From Limnomonas spitsbergensis (lineage: Eukaryota; Chlorophyta; Chlorophyceae; Chlamydomonadales), in contig JAYJMM010000124.1 of assembly GCA_037349105.1 (NCBI GenBank), forward strand, positions 4,386,001 through 4,450,000: DNA of 64,000 nucleotides, read 5' to 3'. The position numbers and the translations under genes were made by a program. Of this stretch, positions 10,513 to 22,659 are shown in pieces; position 1 is the first letter of the stretch, and each line of letters begins with the position of its first letter. A model generated the notes under the pieces. The model saw only the letters and a program-made list of their open reading frames with translations, was not told where the DNA came from and did not search any database.

Positions 10513-12393
10513 TGTTCATACCTGTGCTTCACACCTTAAATATGTTACTGCGGGTGAGGACTTTTCGACGGAGGGTCCATCTTCAATGGAAGATCATTCG
10601 CGTCAGACGACCTGAGATCTCAGGGAGTCAGGTGGGTACTCCTCATGAGGCTGTTGGTGTAAAGCCACTGAACCAAGAGGTATCGTGATGCTGAAAGGAG
10701 ACTACGCTTCAGCTACGTTCCGCGCATCCTTACAGTTGGGCGCCGAGCCTTCTTGTGCATGGCCCAGAGGTGTTACATCATTGACGCCTCTTGAGGCAGG
10801 TGCGACGTGCAGCATTTGGGCCGTGAATATGCATTTCCCCCGTAAGTTATGGGCTAAGGACAATGGATTTAATTGCGGTCATCGAAACAAATGGAGAACT
10901 GGACTATCATTACCGTACCAGTAGTCATCGTTTGGTCTCCCCCCTTAAAGAGCCTTATGATTTCTAACCCCGCGTGCTGTCTGATACCGGTATTGGGTAG
11001 GGCAAGGTCGATAATCATCTGATAATCATCCGAGCGAAGGACCCAGGGACACTGCCAAACCTGGCACACCGGCACTGGCCCGCGAGCGGGTCTGGGATTT
11101 CAAATTCCAGCGTATTTTAAAATCCCAGACCGCTAAATTACTACTTGGGCTACAAGCCGCAGGCCAGCCAAGGATCATTCTCCAGTGTCCATCGTGGCCC
11201 AATGGTGGCTGCCCAGCGACCTGTTATAGGTGGTGTGCTGGTGCACATTCAAAGAGAGATGCCTACCCTCGAGTGAGGATGTCCAGAAAAAATGGAGAGT
11301 TTGCCTCGCAAGAATTTAAATTTTGTGAACAAAATCACAATGATGCTCAACACGGCGGTCAGTCGATGTTGTGCGTCAAGTCAAAATATTAAACTTTGAT
11401 TGTGGAACTCGGCTTTGGAAACAAGATTCTAAACCTTTTTGTTGACGAGGTACATGATTTTTCATGATCGGCACCGACCAAGCAGGAGACTCTACAAGAT
11501 TTTGCCTTAGCGTTGCTACTTCCGTTTTTTTATCTTGGGTTTACCCCCTGGCCATGCCTCACCTTCCGCACCGGGTAACATAACGTAGATTTGATTTGCC
11601 TTCCCTCGGGTATGTAGAAATGATTTATTTTAATGCTCTCCTCAGGGCAAACTTTCCACCAAAACTCTTATTTTCTGACTTAAAACTGGCAATAACAATC
11701 GATTATCAGTAATTTCATGGATCCCTCGCCCCCAAACAAGGTCAATCACGAGGGAAGGCAAAGCAAATCTACTGTAGTATTTTTGCTCTTTTCCTGCACA
11801 TGAAGCGCCCACGGAACCTTTGTCGCAACCAATTCCAGGCCTCCTGCAAGCCTGGTCTGAAACAGACATGGCCAGACATGGCCAGACCCTGTTCCCCCCT
11901 CCTCACCTGCTGCTTCCGGTGCTTCTGATTTCAAATTTTCGAATTTTGGCTTCCTTTCCAGGAGCCAGCAGTGTGAAAATGTGTGAACGTGGGCTCACGC
12001 CTTCAGCGGGCCGCGACTTCTTCTGGCAAGTGGCTAGGCTGAAATCGCCGATCCGACTAACTTTCGACTTGTCCTACTGGTCGCCAATGGCTACCACTCA
12101 CTTCATTCATACTTTGCTGAGTATTGCTGACCGTAAACTATCCTTCCTAGCATCAAATGAGGGCTTTAACTTAAACTGAGTTTTACTGTACTGGCTGAAA
12201 GTGCTGCGCGGGCAGAAATTAATATTATACAAACTGATTCGCGATGATAAATCAAATTACCTGCTGTGCGGCGTTTAATTAAATTAGCATTCGACGCTGC
12301 GCAGCCGTTTCTTTAATTCTTTTTGGCTGCGGGACGGGAAAAAATTTGGTTTTTTTTGCCTGAGCGGACCATAAGTGGTTTTACGGTAGTAGT

Positions 12394-12454
12394 TAGGCGC
12401 CCACGCGGCCGAGCCTTTTTGAGCGGGGCCCAGAGGTGTAATGTCATTGACTGA
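12394..12454 (+). repeat. Dispersed repeat family A
   Basis: Core blocks GGCGCCCACGCGGCCGAGCC, TTTTTGAGCGGGGCCCAGAG and GTGTAATGTCATTGACTGA. The family occurs about 18 times in this window in both orientations. Confidence 0.75.
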
Positions 12455-13298
12455 CTGTTGCCCAACCCCCTGCAGCACCTGTCAGATTTCCCAAGGATGG
12501 TTCAGTCAACGAAGCGCCTGAATGCACATGGGAGCCTGATGTTCACACTGTTCACACCTGCTGCCTCCACTGCCCACCCCCCTGCAGCACTTCGCTCCGC
12601 ACCAATAGGCCACGCCGGTCGCGTCTCTTGGGAGGATCACCGCCTCATCCGGCTGGTTTCTGATGAGGGACAAAAAACACAAATATCATCGCCTGGGGCG
12701 TCACGCAAGATTTCCCGCCTGTGGCGTCACATGCAAGACTTCCTGCATGGGGCATCACGCAAGATTTCCAGCCTGTGGCATCGATCACTCGCGCATGATT
12801 CCTCTTGGCGCAAGGAACAAGGCCAGACACTCAGATTGTTTTCGTGAATGCTTAGGATGCCGTATCAACAGACCCTGCTTGCAACCACCCTGATTTTTTC
12901 TGTCTTGGGTCGTGAATTTTGAATGCTACTTTATTCGGTTTAGAAGCGTGACTGACCGATTTGACGCAGGCTTGACATCGGCCTCATCATGAATCATACA
13001 CATGGCCTTGGAGAGGCTTAGGGAGAGAGGTTGGGCAGGCCCCCCGGAAGGCGCCACAGACTTTCAACAGTTGTACCAGGGCAGGCTTGGATGGGAGGCT
13101 CTGGCTTTTGTTGAGGACGTCGTTCGCTTTGTTGAGGCCTAGTTTTGTTGTTTTCTTTTCCTTCTTGGGGAATAGGCTTGAGAGGGGCAAGGTTTACTTC
13201 GGGCTGCCTTTTCCTTTGGGGGGGGGTAGTTCTTTCTTTTCTTCTCCTTCTTTCCTTCTTCTCCTTCTCAAATTAAGTTTATTTTCTTCCAACAGACA

Positions 13299-13491
13299 GT
13301 TGGGCGCCCACGCGGCCGAGCCTTTTTGAGCAGGGCCCAGAGGTGTTATGTCATAGACACACATGGCCTTGATGCCATGTCACCAACAGCGCGTTTGGAA
13401 ATATAAATGAGCTTTTACTACCGACTAGACAGTTGGGCGCCCACGCGGCCAAGCCTTTTGAGCATGGCCCAGAGGTGTTATGTCATCGACT
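13299..13491 (+). repeat. Two copies of dispersed repeat family A
   Basis: Copies at 13299-13361 and 13433-13491, each starting ACAGTTGGGCGCCCACGCGG and ending near TGTTATGTCAT. The first is preceded by a pyrimidine-rich tract ending AACAG. Confidence 0.75.
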
Positions 13492-14204
13492 AGGCGCTTG
13501 TAATGCACCTGGTGTGTGTTCAGCTTTGTGGTAATTTCCTGTGTTGGAATCGCTCCAGATGAATGTGTGCTGGAAAGCGTAGCTCCGGGTAAAGGTTTCC
13601 GGTGCCTGTAAAAGAAATGCCAAGTATACCATGACCCCGACATTATAATGCTCATGAAAGTATTCGGCCTCATTGTCATTTTTGAAGCAGAAGAAGAGGA
13701 ATGGTGAGATTGATAAAAAAAATACGAACGCATAAACGTCTTCAATACGCGGGATGTATTCGATCGCTGTTTTTTATTGAAGTGGAAAATGTGCGTCATG
13801 TCTCCTAAAAAGGAATAAAGGATGATAGGTAGGAGCTATGGCAAATAATATGTTTTGCTTGTTTGCTTGGTGGCACATTGATTTTTGGGCACTTCGGAAA
13901 TTTTCAGGCTTGCTTGAGGCCACTAATTAATTAAATGACAGGTCTCCAAATAGGATCTAATATATTTGTAGGAGCTGTAGCGTGCATTGACTCCTAGGAT
14001 TGGACTCTGATAGAGTTTATTGCTTGTTTCCGGAACACGAGTACGGCACTGAGCAGTTGGAGTCTTTCTGCTCAATGCCTCTCATGAATTGCACAGCTCC
14101 ACCCCTACCTCCTGGCCTTATCATTTCCAAAGTGGGCACTGGTAGTGGTTCACTTTTTCAGTGTGCGCCAAAGAAGTTCGGACGGCCGCCTGGTCGTCCA
14201 CATT

Positions 14205-14375
14205 GATCCTACGGGGATCTTAGCTCGGCCAGCCCATGGGAGCTAGGACACCTTCGTGGCCCAAGCAGCACTCAGGACTTGGAACACTCAGACATAGGCC
14301 ACGATGCAGCTCTTAAGAATCACCGGGTGGTATGATGGTGGGCTGCAGAAGTTACACAACTGGTGCCGTAACTTT
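14205..14375 (+). repeat. Dispersed repeat family B, copy 1
   Basis: About 170 bp that aligns with 25805-25980. Shared words include GATCTTAGCTCGGCCAGCCC (versus GACCTTAGCTCGACCAGCCC), GGCCACGATGCAGCT and AAGAATCACCGGGTGGTATG. Confidence 0.7.
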
Positions 14376-14840
14376 TTGTTTGCCTTCAGAGACGTTGGAG
14401 AGTAAACATTTTCTATGTAGCCTACCTTTCTGGGCGAGCTCCTTTGGTGGGCGGCGCTTTTTTCAAGAAAGAGGGTGTCAAGAAAGCGAAATCTCCTGCA
14501 GATCCCCCCCTCTTTCCCTAAGATTCGTTTATCCACCAACCAGACAGACGCCTGCATACCTGAGCCTTCTTAGCGAAGCCCATAAGTGCAACGTCATGGA
14601 CAGACGGACTGTTTTTAACCATTTAGTTATCTTCCTCCCCGCTAGACTTTCGGGCGTCCATGTGAAATTGGTGGCAATGTGATGAGCATATCACATATGG
14701 AAAGCTCGAGACATCATGCCAGGCTTCTTCACCTATCCAACGGTATCCTCAGGTGTCGGACTTGGTTTTCTTTGCCTTCCCGGCCTTCCTTTTGTTCCTC
14801 CCCCCCTTCTTCCTTTTAGTTTTTCTTTCTCTCTTCTGAA

Positions 14841-15225
14841 CAGTTGGGCGCCCACGCGACCGAGCTTTGAGCAGGTCCAGAGGTGTAACTTTATTGACCT
14901 ATCCAATGGTAGTTATTCCCTACCAGCTCCACGTGGCCGAGCGTTCAGCAGGGCCCAGCGGGTATGCAATGTTCTAAACATATCCGATGGTAGATATCGT
15001 TGAGACGTAGACTTTTGTCAGAGGTTGAAACATCCTTTGAATTTGTTTTTTTTCAGCTTAATATTGTGTCCCTTCACTTTCTCTCCCACTCTTTCCTCCT
15101 TTCTTTTTGTCCTGCACTCCTGCCCCCTACTGTGCTTCTTTCCATCTGTCCAAACAACTCTTTAGTTAGACGCCCACGCGGCCGAGCCTTTTTGAGCAGG
15201 GCCCAGAGATGTAACGTCATTGATT
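14841..15225 (+). repeat. Copies of dispersed repeat family A and a variant
   Basis: Full copies at 14841-14901 and 15165-15225. A variant lies at 14915-14990 (CTACCAGCTCCACGTGGCCG, GCGTTCAGCAGGGCCCAGCG). The first copy follows a pyrimidine-rich tract ending GAACAG. Confidence 0.7.
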
Positions 15226-15880
15226 TATCCAAATATCATAGCCATGCCGGTACCTGAACTTTTACAAAATGTTATCAGGACATTTTCAGCGATGGTTACA
15301 GTTTGATAGTATAGGGGGGGGAACCAGCACATGCTACCATCAGACCATACGTCATTCGTCTGCATGAAAGTATGATTCATATTCCACACACACACACGCC
15401 AAATTTCCAACAAAAACCTATTTCAACAGGAGAAAACAACAGGAGAATAAATCAATAGTTTCCGAAAGTCTCTTATAACCAATCCACTAGACTTCTCCAT
15501 ACATTCAGGAAGCATGTGAGCACTTCTGCTGGCTACGGAGCAGGTGGCAGCAGAAAGATCCAAGATCTAAATCCAGGCCGCAATCTCCATGGCGGTGTGG
15601 CGGTGTGTAACCTGCACATCATTTGAGCATGACACACTCAGATTGCAGAAACCATGAAATAACTTCCCACTTTTATCCCCCACATCTCTGCCTGCCTGCT
15701 GTACATAAAAGATTGATTCATAGTCACATCTGCATCCTACCCGTGCTCCTTCCACCACACCACTCCAGCTAGGGCCTGATGTTCTCAGCAAGTGAAAAAC
15801 CTCTCAGGCCATTTCTCCCTTCCGACCGAGGAAGGGCCTGACCCGCGCATTCATGCATCCCCATCCAGGTACTTGCCTGT

Positions 15881-15926
15881 TTACTGCTGGATCTTCTCGG
15901 CTGAGTGCTTGGCTTCAATGGGCACC
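15881..15926 (-). CDS. Possible alternative last exon of the small heat-shock protein gene
   Basis: On the minus strand TGCGCAG precedes G-GTG-CCC-ATT-GAA and the frame ends at TAA (15883-15881), encoding VPIEAKHSAEKIQQ. HSP20 exon 6 ends GGC-GGG-TAA-GTG, which is both an in-frame stop and a near-perfect GG|GTAAGT donor. Using that donor (exon end 17142) joins this exon in phase and would give a 184-residue protein. Without transcripts either ending is possible. Confidence 0.35.
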
Positions 15927-16019
15927 CTGCGCACAAAAAGAGAAGAGCACTCGAAAGAGACAATGCAACGGCCAGGACAATGTCTGCAGATACTGGCGCC
16001 GCAGATTGCACTACCTACA

Positions 16020-16520
16020 GCAAAGAAGTGCAGTGGGTAACAAATAAATACCGGTGACAAATAAATACCGGTACTACAGCCCACCCAAATACCGGTACTG
16101 CAGCCCACCCAAATACCGGTACTGCAGCCCAGTAGCCCACCCAAATAAATACCGGTAACAAATAAATACCGGTACTACAGCCCACCCAAATACCGGTACT
16201 GCAGCCCACCCAAATACCGGTACTGCAGCCCACCCAAATAAATACCGGTACTGCAGCCCACAGGCATATATGGGTGATGAAGGTGAAGAGACTCGAGCAT
16301 GCGGGTGGAGAGCTGTCTGGAGATAAAGGGATAAGGAACAGGCATTGCAGCCACGTACGTGCTGTCCTCATAATTTATTTATGCAGTCCCAATCCAAGCG
16401 ATCACAACAACGTATACTATGTATCCGAGCCAATTATTCACACTGCACACAAAATACATATCCGTACTACAAAATATATATCCGTACTACAAAATACATA
16501 TCCGTACTACAAACCAAGGC
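16020..16520. repeat. Short satellites: ~24-bp ACCGGTACTGCAG repeat and 20-bp ATCCGTACTACAAAAT repeat
   Basis: 16040-16260 holds about nine copies of CAAATACCGGTACTGCAGCC-type units, with some AAATAAATACCGGTAAC variants. 16440-16515 holds four copies of ACATATCCGTACTACAAAAT. Both lie downstream of the HSP20 stop, or inside its possible last intron. Confidence 0.8.
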
Positions 16521-17137
16521 AGGTAGACTTGACCCCAAACGACAATCGTTTCTGATCCCTAATATGGGTTCACCCGTCATGTGTGCAACACATGACTCGA
16601 AACCTTTTTAGTGAGTGGTATACCTCTATCTGCTACAGTTCAGCTACACTGTGGCCCCCGGCCACAAGCCCCTGGTTCGGCCAGCCCTGCTGCTTGGGCC
16701 ACTGGCCGGAAGCCGGTCAAGGATTGTTGTCAACCGGCACAGGCGTGGCCGCGGGGGCGGCCCAGAAAAGGTGGCCCAGTACCCACTAAAAGAACACTGA
16801 CATGAATCAGGCAGTGCCAGCGCTAGGTGGGAGGTGACCCGAGGTACAGGACACATGTGCAGGAATGCAGTGTTGCACTGCACTGCACTGCTCCCAACAG
16901 AAATGGGTCGATTCAGGTCAATGCACTGTCGGCCCTGTCGATGGACGGGAATGAGACTCCACTGGAACAAGGGTTGCATGCTGCAGGACAATGTCTTCTA
17001 AGTAAAGAAGAAGTCCGGTATTAAAGAATTATACTTTAAATTCGTGAGAATTTTGCCATTCATGCACAGCACTGCTCCAACAGAAATTAAACGACCAAGG
17101 ACACAGGTTGCATGCTGCAGGACAATGCAGTGCACAC
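16521..17137. other. 3' flank, or possible last intron, of the HSP20 gene
   Basis: 16650-16760 is an inverted copy of dispersed family D (CCCTGCTGCTTGGGCCACTG, AAGCCGGTCAAGGATT). 16970-17010 (GGTTGCATGCTGCAGGACAA) duplicates the sequence next to the end of exon 6 at 17105-17125. This again repeats a splice-junction neighbourhood. No gene is seen. Confidence 0.4.
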
Positions 17138-20100
17138 TTACCCGCCAGTGCCGCCCTGGGTGACGACGGGGATCTTGCGAGGTGGGGCCTTGGGGGCAGC
17201 TTCCAGCTTGGGGATCTCAACGTTCTGCATGTTGGGGGTGGATGGATAATGTTGGTCAGGATCATGGCAAGGGGAAGGAGCGCTTGGACCAGGTAAACAA
17301 AAAAGACAAAAGAAGACGCGACAAAAGAGACAATAATGGGAGGGAAAAAAGAAGGTTACATTCACATTCCTGCCAAACCACCGAGCCAATCAAAAGAAAT
17401 CCGCCTGCATTGTCAACACAAGACAGCACCTAAAGGAGTACTGAGGGGCGCGTCCCAGGATGGGACTTCAGTAGAACAGATTTGCGACGGTGACAGGTTG
17501 TGTGCGTACTCACCAAGACACCGTTCTCAAGCTTGCCAGTGATGGCATCCGTGTTAACGTCTGCAGAGACGAGGGGAGTGGGGACAATGGGATCAGCTAG
17601 GGTTAAGGGTTTGGGGTTTAGGGTTTAGGGGAGCGGGGAGCGGGGACAATGGGACCAGCTAGGGTTTAGGGTTTGGGGTTTAGGGTTTAGGGGAGCGGGG
17701 AGCGGGGACAATGGGACCAGCTAGGGCATGTGAGTGGTGAGGAAATCTCGATATGGTATACCGATGCATGGGCATAAGTGGCAAGGGCACTGCTCTATTC
17801 AGCTCCTTGGTATCCCGATGAGCATGAGAAGCAGAAAGCGTAAGCAGGCGGTAGAATGCAGATCTGTCTCCTCTTCAGATCTGAAGACGACATGCTTGCA
17901 AGAGCACGTTCGATTTCTTGGCAAGCAAACAAGATACATTTTCCGGATTTCCTCGGCTGGTTCACTCACCCTTGGGAACGATGAAGCTGCGGTGGAAGCT
18001 GCGCTTGGTGCGCTCGTACCTGAAGGGATTATGGCGCAATGAAATTAACTCGGTGCATTTCAGGGACGGACAATCCAGGCTACAGCCAGTTTGAATCCAA
18101 GCCAGTGTTTTCGGCTAAAAGGCTACCTTCAGCGACATGTGTCAGTCCATAGTATGCTTCATTTTCTTCGAGATAGCAAGGTTGCTTGGGAGAATCTCAT
18201 AATATCGTATTTGGCAGTTTTTTTATAGTCCAGCTAGGTTTGACAGCTGCTGCTCAGTAGCTATCTGATAGTCCAGGTAGGTTAGGTCCAACTGTTGCTC
18301 AGCAGGTTTAATGAACCAAGCGTAGCTAGCCACAACTGGGGCCTCCAGCCGCAGACCCTCCAGCCGCAGACCAGAGCGTAGCTGACAGGTAGCTGAATCA
18401 CGAAAACGAAATAAGTCCAGCTAAGGTTTGATGACTGCAGCTCACCTGCTCGCTCCGCGAGGGCCTTCCTCGGTCTTCTCCTCAGCATGCTCACCACGAA
18501 CCGTGAGGACCTGCAGAGCAGCAGCAGGAGGGTGGGAAAGACGGAAGTTGGCCAAATGAAATTCAATTAAATGCCAAATTAAATGCCTGGGCGAGGTCAG
18601 GATGGCAAATTCACATCACGGCGTTGTTTGAAGTGGATTCTGTGCGCATGTTCATGCACACATCCATGCACATGTCTTTTTATGGCACATATCCATGCAC
18701 GTGTTTTGTATGGTCCCGTTTCAGCTACTAACAGTAGCTGATAGAAACGGCAATCACAGCCCGGAGTGGCAGCCCCTCCCTTGGTTGATGCCATAAGAAA
18801 TGGCAAGGGGGCATGCAGTTAATCCGTGCACATGGATTGTATGGTCCTGTTTCAGCTACTAGCTAATAGAAATGGCAGTCACGGCCCGGAGTGACAGCCA
18901 TGCCATAACAAATGCAAGGGCACAGGCGGCTGATCCATCAAGTCAAACAAAAGGTTGCCACAGCCAATCAAGAGAGGTACAGAACAATTGCAAGGGCACA
19001 GGCGGTTGATCCATCAAGTCAAACAAAAGGTTGCCACAGCCGGTACAGAACAATTGCAAGGGCACAGGCGGTTGATCCATCAAGTCAAACAAAAGGTTGC
19101 CACAGCCACGAGAGGTACAGAACAATTGCAAGGGCACAGGCGGTTGATCCATCAAGTCAAACAAAAGGTTGCCACAGCCACGAGAGGTACAGAACAATTG
19201 CAAGGGCACAGGCGGCTGATCCATCAAGTCAAACAAAAGGTTGCCACAGCCACGAGAGGTACAGAACAATTGCAAGGGCACAGGCGGTTGATCTATCTAG
19301 CCAAACAAAGGTTGCCACAGCCACGAGAGGTACAGAACAATTGCAAGGGCACAGGCGGCTGATCCATCTAGCCAAACAAAAGGTAGCCACAGCCACGAGA
19401 GGTACAGAACAATTGCAAGGGCACAGGCGGTTGATCCATCTAGTCAAACAAAAGGTAGCCACAGCCACGAGTGGTCCAGATAGAGCAAATGGCAAGGGCA
19501 CAGGCGGTTGAACCTTCTAACCAAGCAAGACGTAGTCACAGCCACGAGTGGTCTCCACTCCCTGGATTACATTTCCAGGACAGATGGATTGCTGGCAACT
19601 AGGCGAAGGGGAAAAAGTCTATACATGCAGGACAGAATGAATGAGAAGTTGTCTAGAAAATGCACCAGCTTCATTTGTTTACAGGACAGATGGGTTGCTG
19701 GGAAGGCCAAGGTCAAACAAACAGGCGGTCCGTCAACAGCCAGCTAGGATCCGTCAACAGCCAGCTAGGATCCGTCAACAGCCAGCTAGGATCCGTCAAC
19801 AGCCAGCTAGGATCCGTCAACAGCCAGCTAGGATCCGTCAACAGCCAGCTAGGATCCGTCAACAGCCAGCTAGGATCCGTCAACAGCCAGCTAGGATCCG
19901 TCAACAGCCAGCTAGGATCCGTCAACAGCCAGCTAGGATCCGTCAACAGCCAGCTAGGATCCGTCAACAGCCAGCTAGGATCCGTCAACAGCCAGCTAGG
20001 ATCCGTCAACAGCCAGCTAGGATCCGTCAACAGCCAGCTAGGATCCGTCAACAGCCAGCTAGGATCCGTCAACAGCCAGCTAGGATCCGTCAACAGCCAG

Positions 20101-20801
20101 CTAGGATCCGTCAACAGCAAGCTAGGACCCGTCAACAGCAAGCTAGGACCCGTTCTTGGCAGCTGGCTGTGAAAAGCTTGAGAAACCCACCTTTGTCTCC
20201 TCGTTGAAATCAACAGAAATTTCGTCAGGCTTCATGCCTGGGGCATCCGCAAAGAGGTTGTAGCTTTTCTCGGATTCTTGGATGTCCTTCAGGTTAGCAA
20301 GGTAACAAGGTAGCAAGGTGTCATGAGCAAGCATGCAGTGTCTGTTTATCTGGGTCCCGACTCCTGCTTCAGGCTAAGGCAGGCAGCCAGTGTCGGTACA
20401 TCTGGATCCTGACCGTACAGCAAGGACTGATTTTTATTTATGAAACAGGGCATTCAGAACACAGCACAAAGCACACACAACGGCTGCCACAATCCCGTCA
20501 AAAGAACAGGACACTGAGTACGCCAAAACCAGAATTTTGGCCCGACTTCAGACCGCGAATCCTCAAGTCGGCACGCACACGTAGTAACAAGAGACAGTGC
20601 GTGGGGAGTCTGCCAGGCCCTGTTAAGACTCACCATTGGGTAGTCCACACGGCCTCTTGTCAGGGCGCCAGTTGGCCTGCTGCTGGTGAGCGCGCCAGTG
20701 GGCCAGTTCGAGAGGCCAGATGTGAAGATGGGTTCGTCCATCATGGCGAACGGGTCGAGGATGCTGCTGCCGAGGCCGAATCCGAAGGGTGCGAGGGCCA
20801 T
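17138..20801 (-). CDS. Small heat-shock protein, HSP20 / alpha-crystallin family
   Basis: Exons on the minus strand: 20801-20634, 20286-20191, 18510-18446, 18019-17970, 17560-17514 and 17224-17138; phases agree and give 170 residues. It is an ATP-independent holdase chaperone that forms oligomers with unfolding proteins. The N-terminus MALAPFGFGLGSSILDPF is followed by the alpha-crystallin domain with ESEKSYNLFADAPGMKPDEI (beta2-3), VLTVRGEHAEE, the conserved RSFHRSFIVPKDVNTDAI, and the LENGVLNVEIPKLE end of the domain (from about residue 137). The tail has PRKIPV, an I/V-x-I/V-like anchor. No transit peptide or ER signal is evident, suggesting a cytosolic form. Upstream (20902-20953) lie a TATA box and heat-shock elements. 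The stop overlaps a strong GT donor, so a further exon at 15926-15881 is possible. Confidence 0.9.
17575..17720. repeat. ~68-bp telomere-like repeat in HSP20 intron 4
   Basis: Copies of GGGGACAATGGGACCAGCTA followed by GGGTTTAGGG-type heptamers and GGGGAGCGGGGAGC, about three in tandem next to the acceptor of exon 5. Confidence 0.65.
18905..19560. repeat. 72-bp tandem array in HSP20 intron 2
   Basis: About nine copies containing GAGGTACAGAACAATTGCAA, GGGCACAGGCGGTTGATCCA and CAAACAAAAGGTTGCCACAG. The unit is a multiple of three and stop-free in some frames, which creates long false ORFs on both strands. Confidence 0.9.
19731..20155. repeat. 21-bp satellite in HSP20 intron 2
   Basis: About 20 near-identical copies of GATCCGTCAACAGCCAGCTA+G. 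Open frames on both strands across it are artefacts of the 21-bp period. Confidence 0.95.
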
Positions 20802-20901
20802 TAGAATATTGAGAGTCAGAAATATCAAATAGAGCTGTAGCGTAGGAGTTCGCGTTTTTTCTTAGCTTGTTTGCTTTGACGGGAGCAAGCTGGGGCTGGG
20901 C

Positions 20902-20907
20902 TTTATA
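20902..20907 (-). promoter_or_regulatory. TATA box of the HSP20 gene
   Basis: TATAAA on the minus strand, about 100 bp upstream of the ATG at 20801. It lies between the start codon and the heat-shock elements, the usual arrangement for a heat-inducible promoter. Confidence 0.65.
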
Positions 20908-20930
20908 TTCTGTCCACGTCGACAACGATT

Positions 20931-20953
20931 TTCCGGTTTCTTCCGGAAGCTTC
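20931..20953 (-). promoter_or_regulatory. Heat-shock element (HSF binding site)
   Basis: TTCCGGAAGCTTC (20941-20953) gives three perfect alternating 5-bp modules, TTCnnGAAnnTTC, with a further in-phase TTC at 20931. Weaker modules follow at 20987-20994 (TTCCGGAA) and 21012-21019 (GAATTTTC). They lie just upstream of the TATA box of a small heat-shock gene, which supports HSF control. Confidence 0.75.
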
Positions 20954-21477
20954 GTACTACCTCTGTCTCGAAACGCGGTCCGATGATTCCGGAAACGACT
21001 GGATCTACCCGGAATTTTCCGACGGGAATCTATAGATCATTCCAGATTCCGATGCTCACCGGGTTCTGCTGACTCAGCACTACGATATGGAGAGCTCACT
21101 GAGGCCGAAATGACGTTCGAAGAGAATTACCAGGTCACGTTCATGTTACATCTGCTGGACGGAGCCTGTGTGACATCACCTAACTTGGCAGCCCCTAAGC
21201 CCCCATGTAAGACCGGAGCCCCTGCAGATTCATTTCACTTCAGGATTCGACACACCTTCGAAAGTACCTACCGACGTGCACAAATAAAGATACGTAAAAC
21301 CATATATGGTCTAAAGGGAAGAATAACTGCACGGGGCATGATCAACCACCCGCACTCAACCGACCCATTTCGACACCCACTTCCGACGACGTGCAGAATT
21401 CGCACGCGGTTTCAAAAAAATCGGTCAGTTTTCGCGCATGAAGACTGCAAAACGGCACCCACACGTAGAAACCCTGT

Positions 21478-21786
21478 GCGGGGCGCCCTTGAGGCCTGTC
21501 CTTGGTGAGCGGGGCCCAGAGGTGTAACGTCAGGTCACCTGCCGGGGAGCCACGGCTGAGCTGGCAGGGACCAAACGAGGACCCCAAGCAGCAGGGCTTG
21601 CTGCACCAGGACCCCAGCTGTTGGACCCTGTGAGCTGTACGTTTGTGGGCCATCATGTAGCTGTGGCCCTAAATTTAGTTAAGCACGCCCTGGAATACAC
21701 CCTTTCTTCTTGTGCCTTCTCCCTTGAGTTTGCCGATGTGGCCGAGCTTTGTTGACAAGCAGGGCCCAGAGGTGTAACGTCATTAT
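21478..21786 (+). repeat. Two copies of dispersed repeat family A
   Basis: Copies at 21478-21532 and 21736-21786, both with GGGCCCAGAGGTGTAACGTC. The second has a diverged left half (GATGTGGCCGAGCTTTGTTG). Confidence 0.7.
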
Positions 21787-21794
21787 TTATTAAC

Positions 21795-21870
21795 CCTGGG
21801 ACGGTAACGGCGCGGATGTGGCTTCGGCCCAGGCTGCGCTGTTTCCTTAACTGGAAACGGGGCGTAGCCT
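21795..21870 (+). repeat. Dispersed repeat family C, diverged copy
   Basis: GGTAACGGCGCGGATGTGGC, TTCGGCCCAGGCTGCGCTGT and TTCCTTAACTGG follow the order of words in the copies at 34-98 and 30800-30862. Confidence 0.6.
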
Positions 21871-22264
21871 TCTTTCTTTCTAACCCTGGGATAATAGTTC
21901 ATCCAGGCGGGGTAACCGCATTCCCATTAGGAGGGTAAACTCAATAGCACCCAGCAAGGAATCACCAAAAAAAATCTGATAGAGCCGCCCCAGGGTGGGG
22001 GGGGTCAGGAGCTGTGCACACTGATGGGCCTTTTTCGTTTCTTATGTTCTCGCTTCTGATCAGTGGGGCGCCCTCGCGGCCAAGCAAGGGTGGGATACGC
22101 TTGCTTTTGTTGACTTTTCTTTTCTTAGAGGCTTTGTTGAGGGCTGGTCTCTAATGGAACTCAGGTGTTGGACTTGGTCTTCTTTGCCTTCCCGGCCTCT
22201 CCTTAAGTTCCTTTCCCCCTCTCTTCCTTTTAGTTCCTCCTTTACTCCCATAGTCCCTTCTGAA

Positions 22265-22582
22265 CAGTTGGGCGCCCACGCGGGCGAGCTTTGAGCGGGC
22301 CCAGAGGTGTAACGTCATTGACTGATGGGCCTGCCCCATGCATGTCAGTTAATCGGCAAAGCACTCGCATTGGATGATGTCAAGGGCCCTACCTGTAAAC
22401 TACTTTTGCTGTTGACTTCCTCTTCTTTTTGGGGTGATTTTTCTCCTGCTCCCTTATCCGTCTTTTGACTCTTTTCATTCCCTCTCGTCTACCGTAGCTT
22501 TTAGTTTATTTTCCTCCAGACCAAAATATGCGCCCGCGCGGCCGAGCCATTTCAGCATGGCCCAGAGGTGTAATGTCATCAA
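22265..22582 (+). repeat. Two copies of dispersed repeat family A
   Basis: Copies at 22265-22323 (GTTGGGCGCCCACGCGGGCG) and 22529-22582 (GCGCCCGCGCGGCCGAGCCA). Both follow pyrimidine-rich tracts ending in an AG. Confidence 0.7.
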
Positions 22583-22659
22583 ATGTCATGCTCTGCTGGA
22601 CTGTTAAAACTTCACAAAACTTCTTATCGAAGTGCTGTTGACTACTCAGGCAGGTCAAC

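Larger units (their letters stand above)
10513..15880. other. Intergenic region with dispersed repeats, no confident gene
   Basis: Open frames here (for example 11820-12179, 13425-13799 and 14332-14682) show no recognisable domains, and several run through the dispersed repeat at 12394, 13299, 13433, 14841 and 15165. Pyrimidine-rich tracts precede most of these repeats. 14205-14375 is a copy of a longer dispersed repeat also found at 25805-25980. Confidence 0.4.

Noticed and set aside
18912..20213. Frames of 166-199 codons with 24- or 7-residue repeats
   Set aside because: 72-bp and 21-bp satellites in HSP20 intron 2; periods divisible by three keep frames open.
21110..21508. 132-codon frame upstream of the HSP20 gene
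   Set aside because: No domain, and it runs into a family A repeat at its end.
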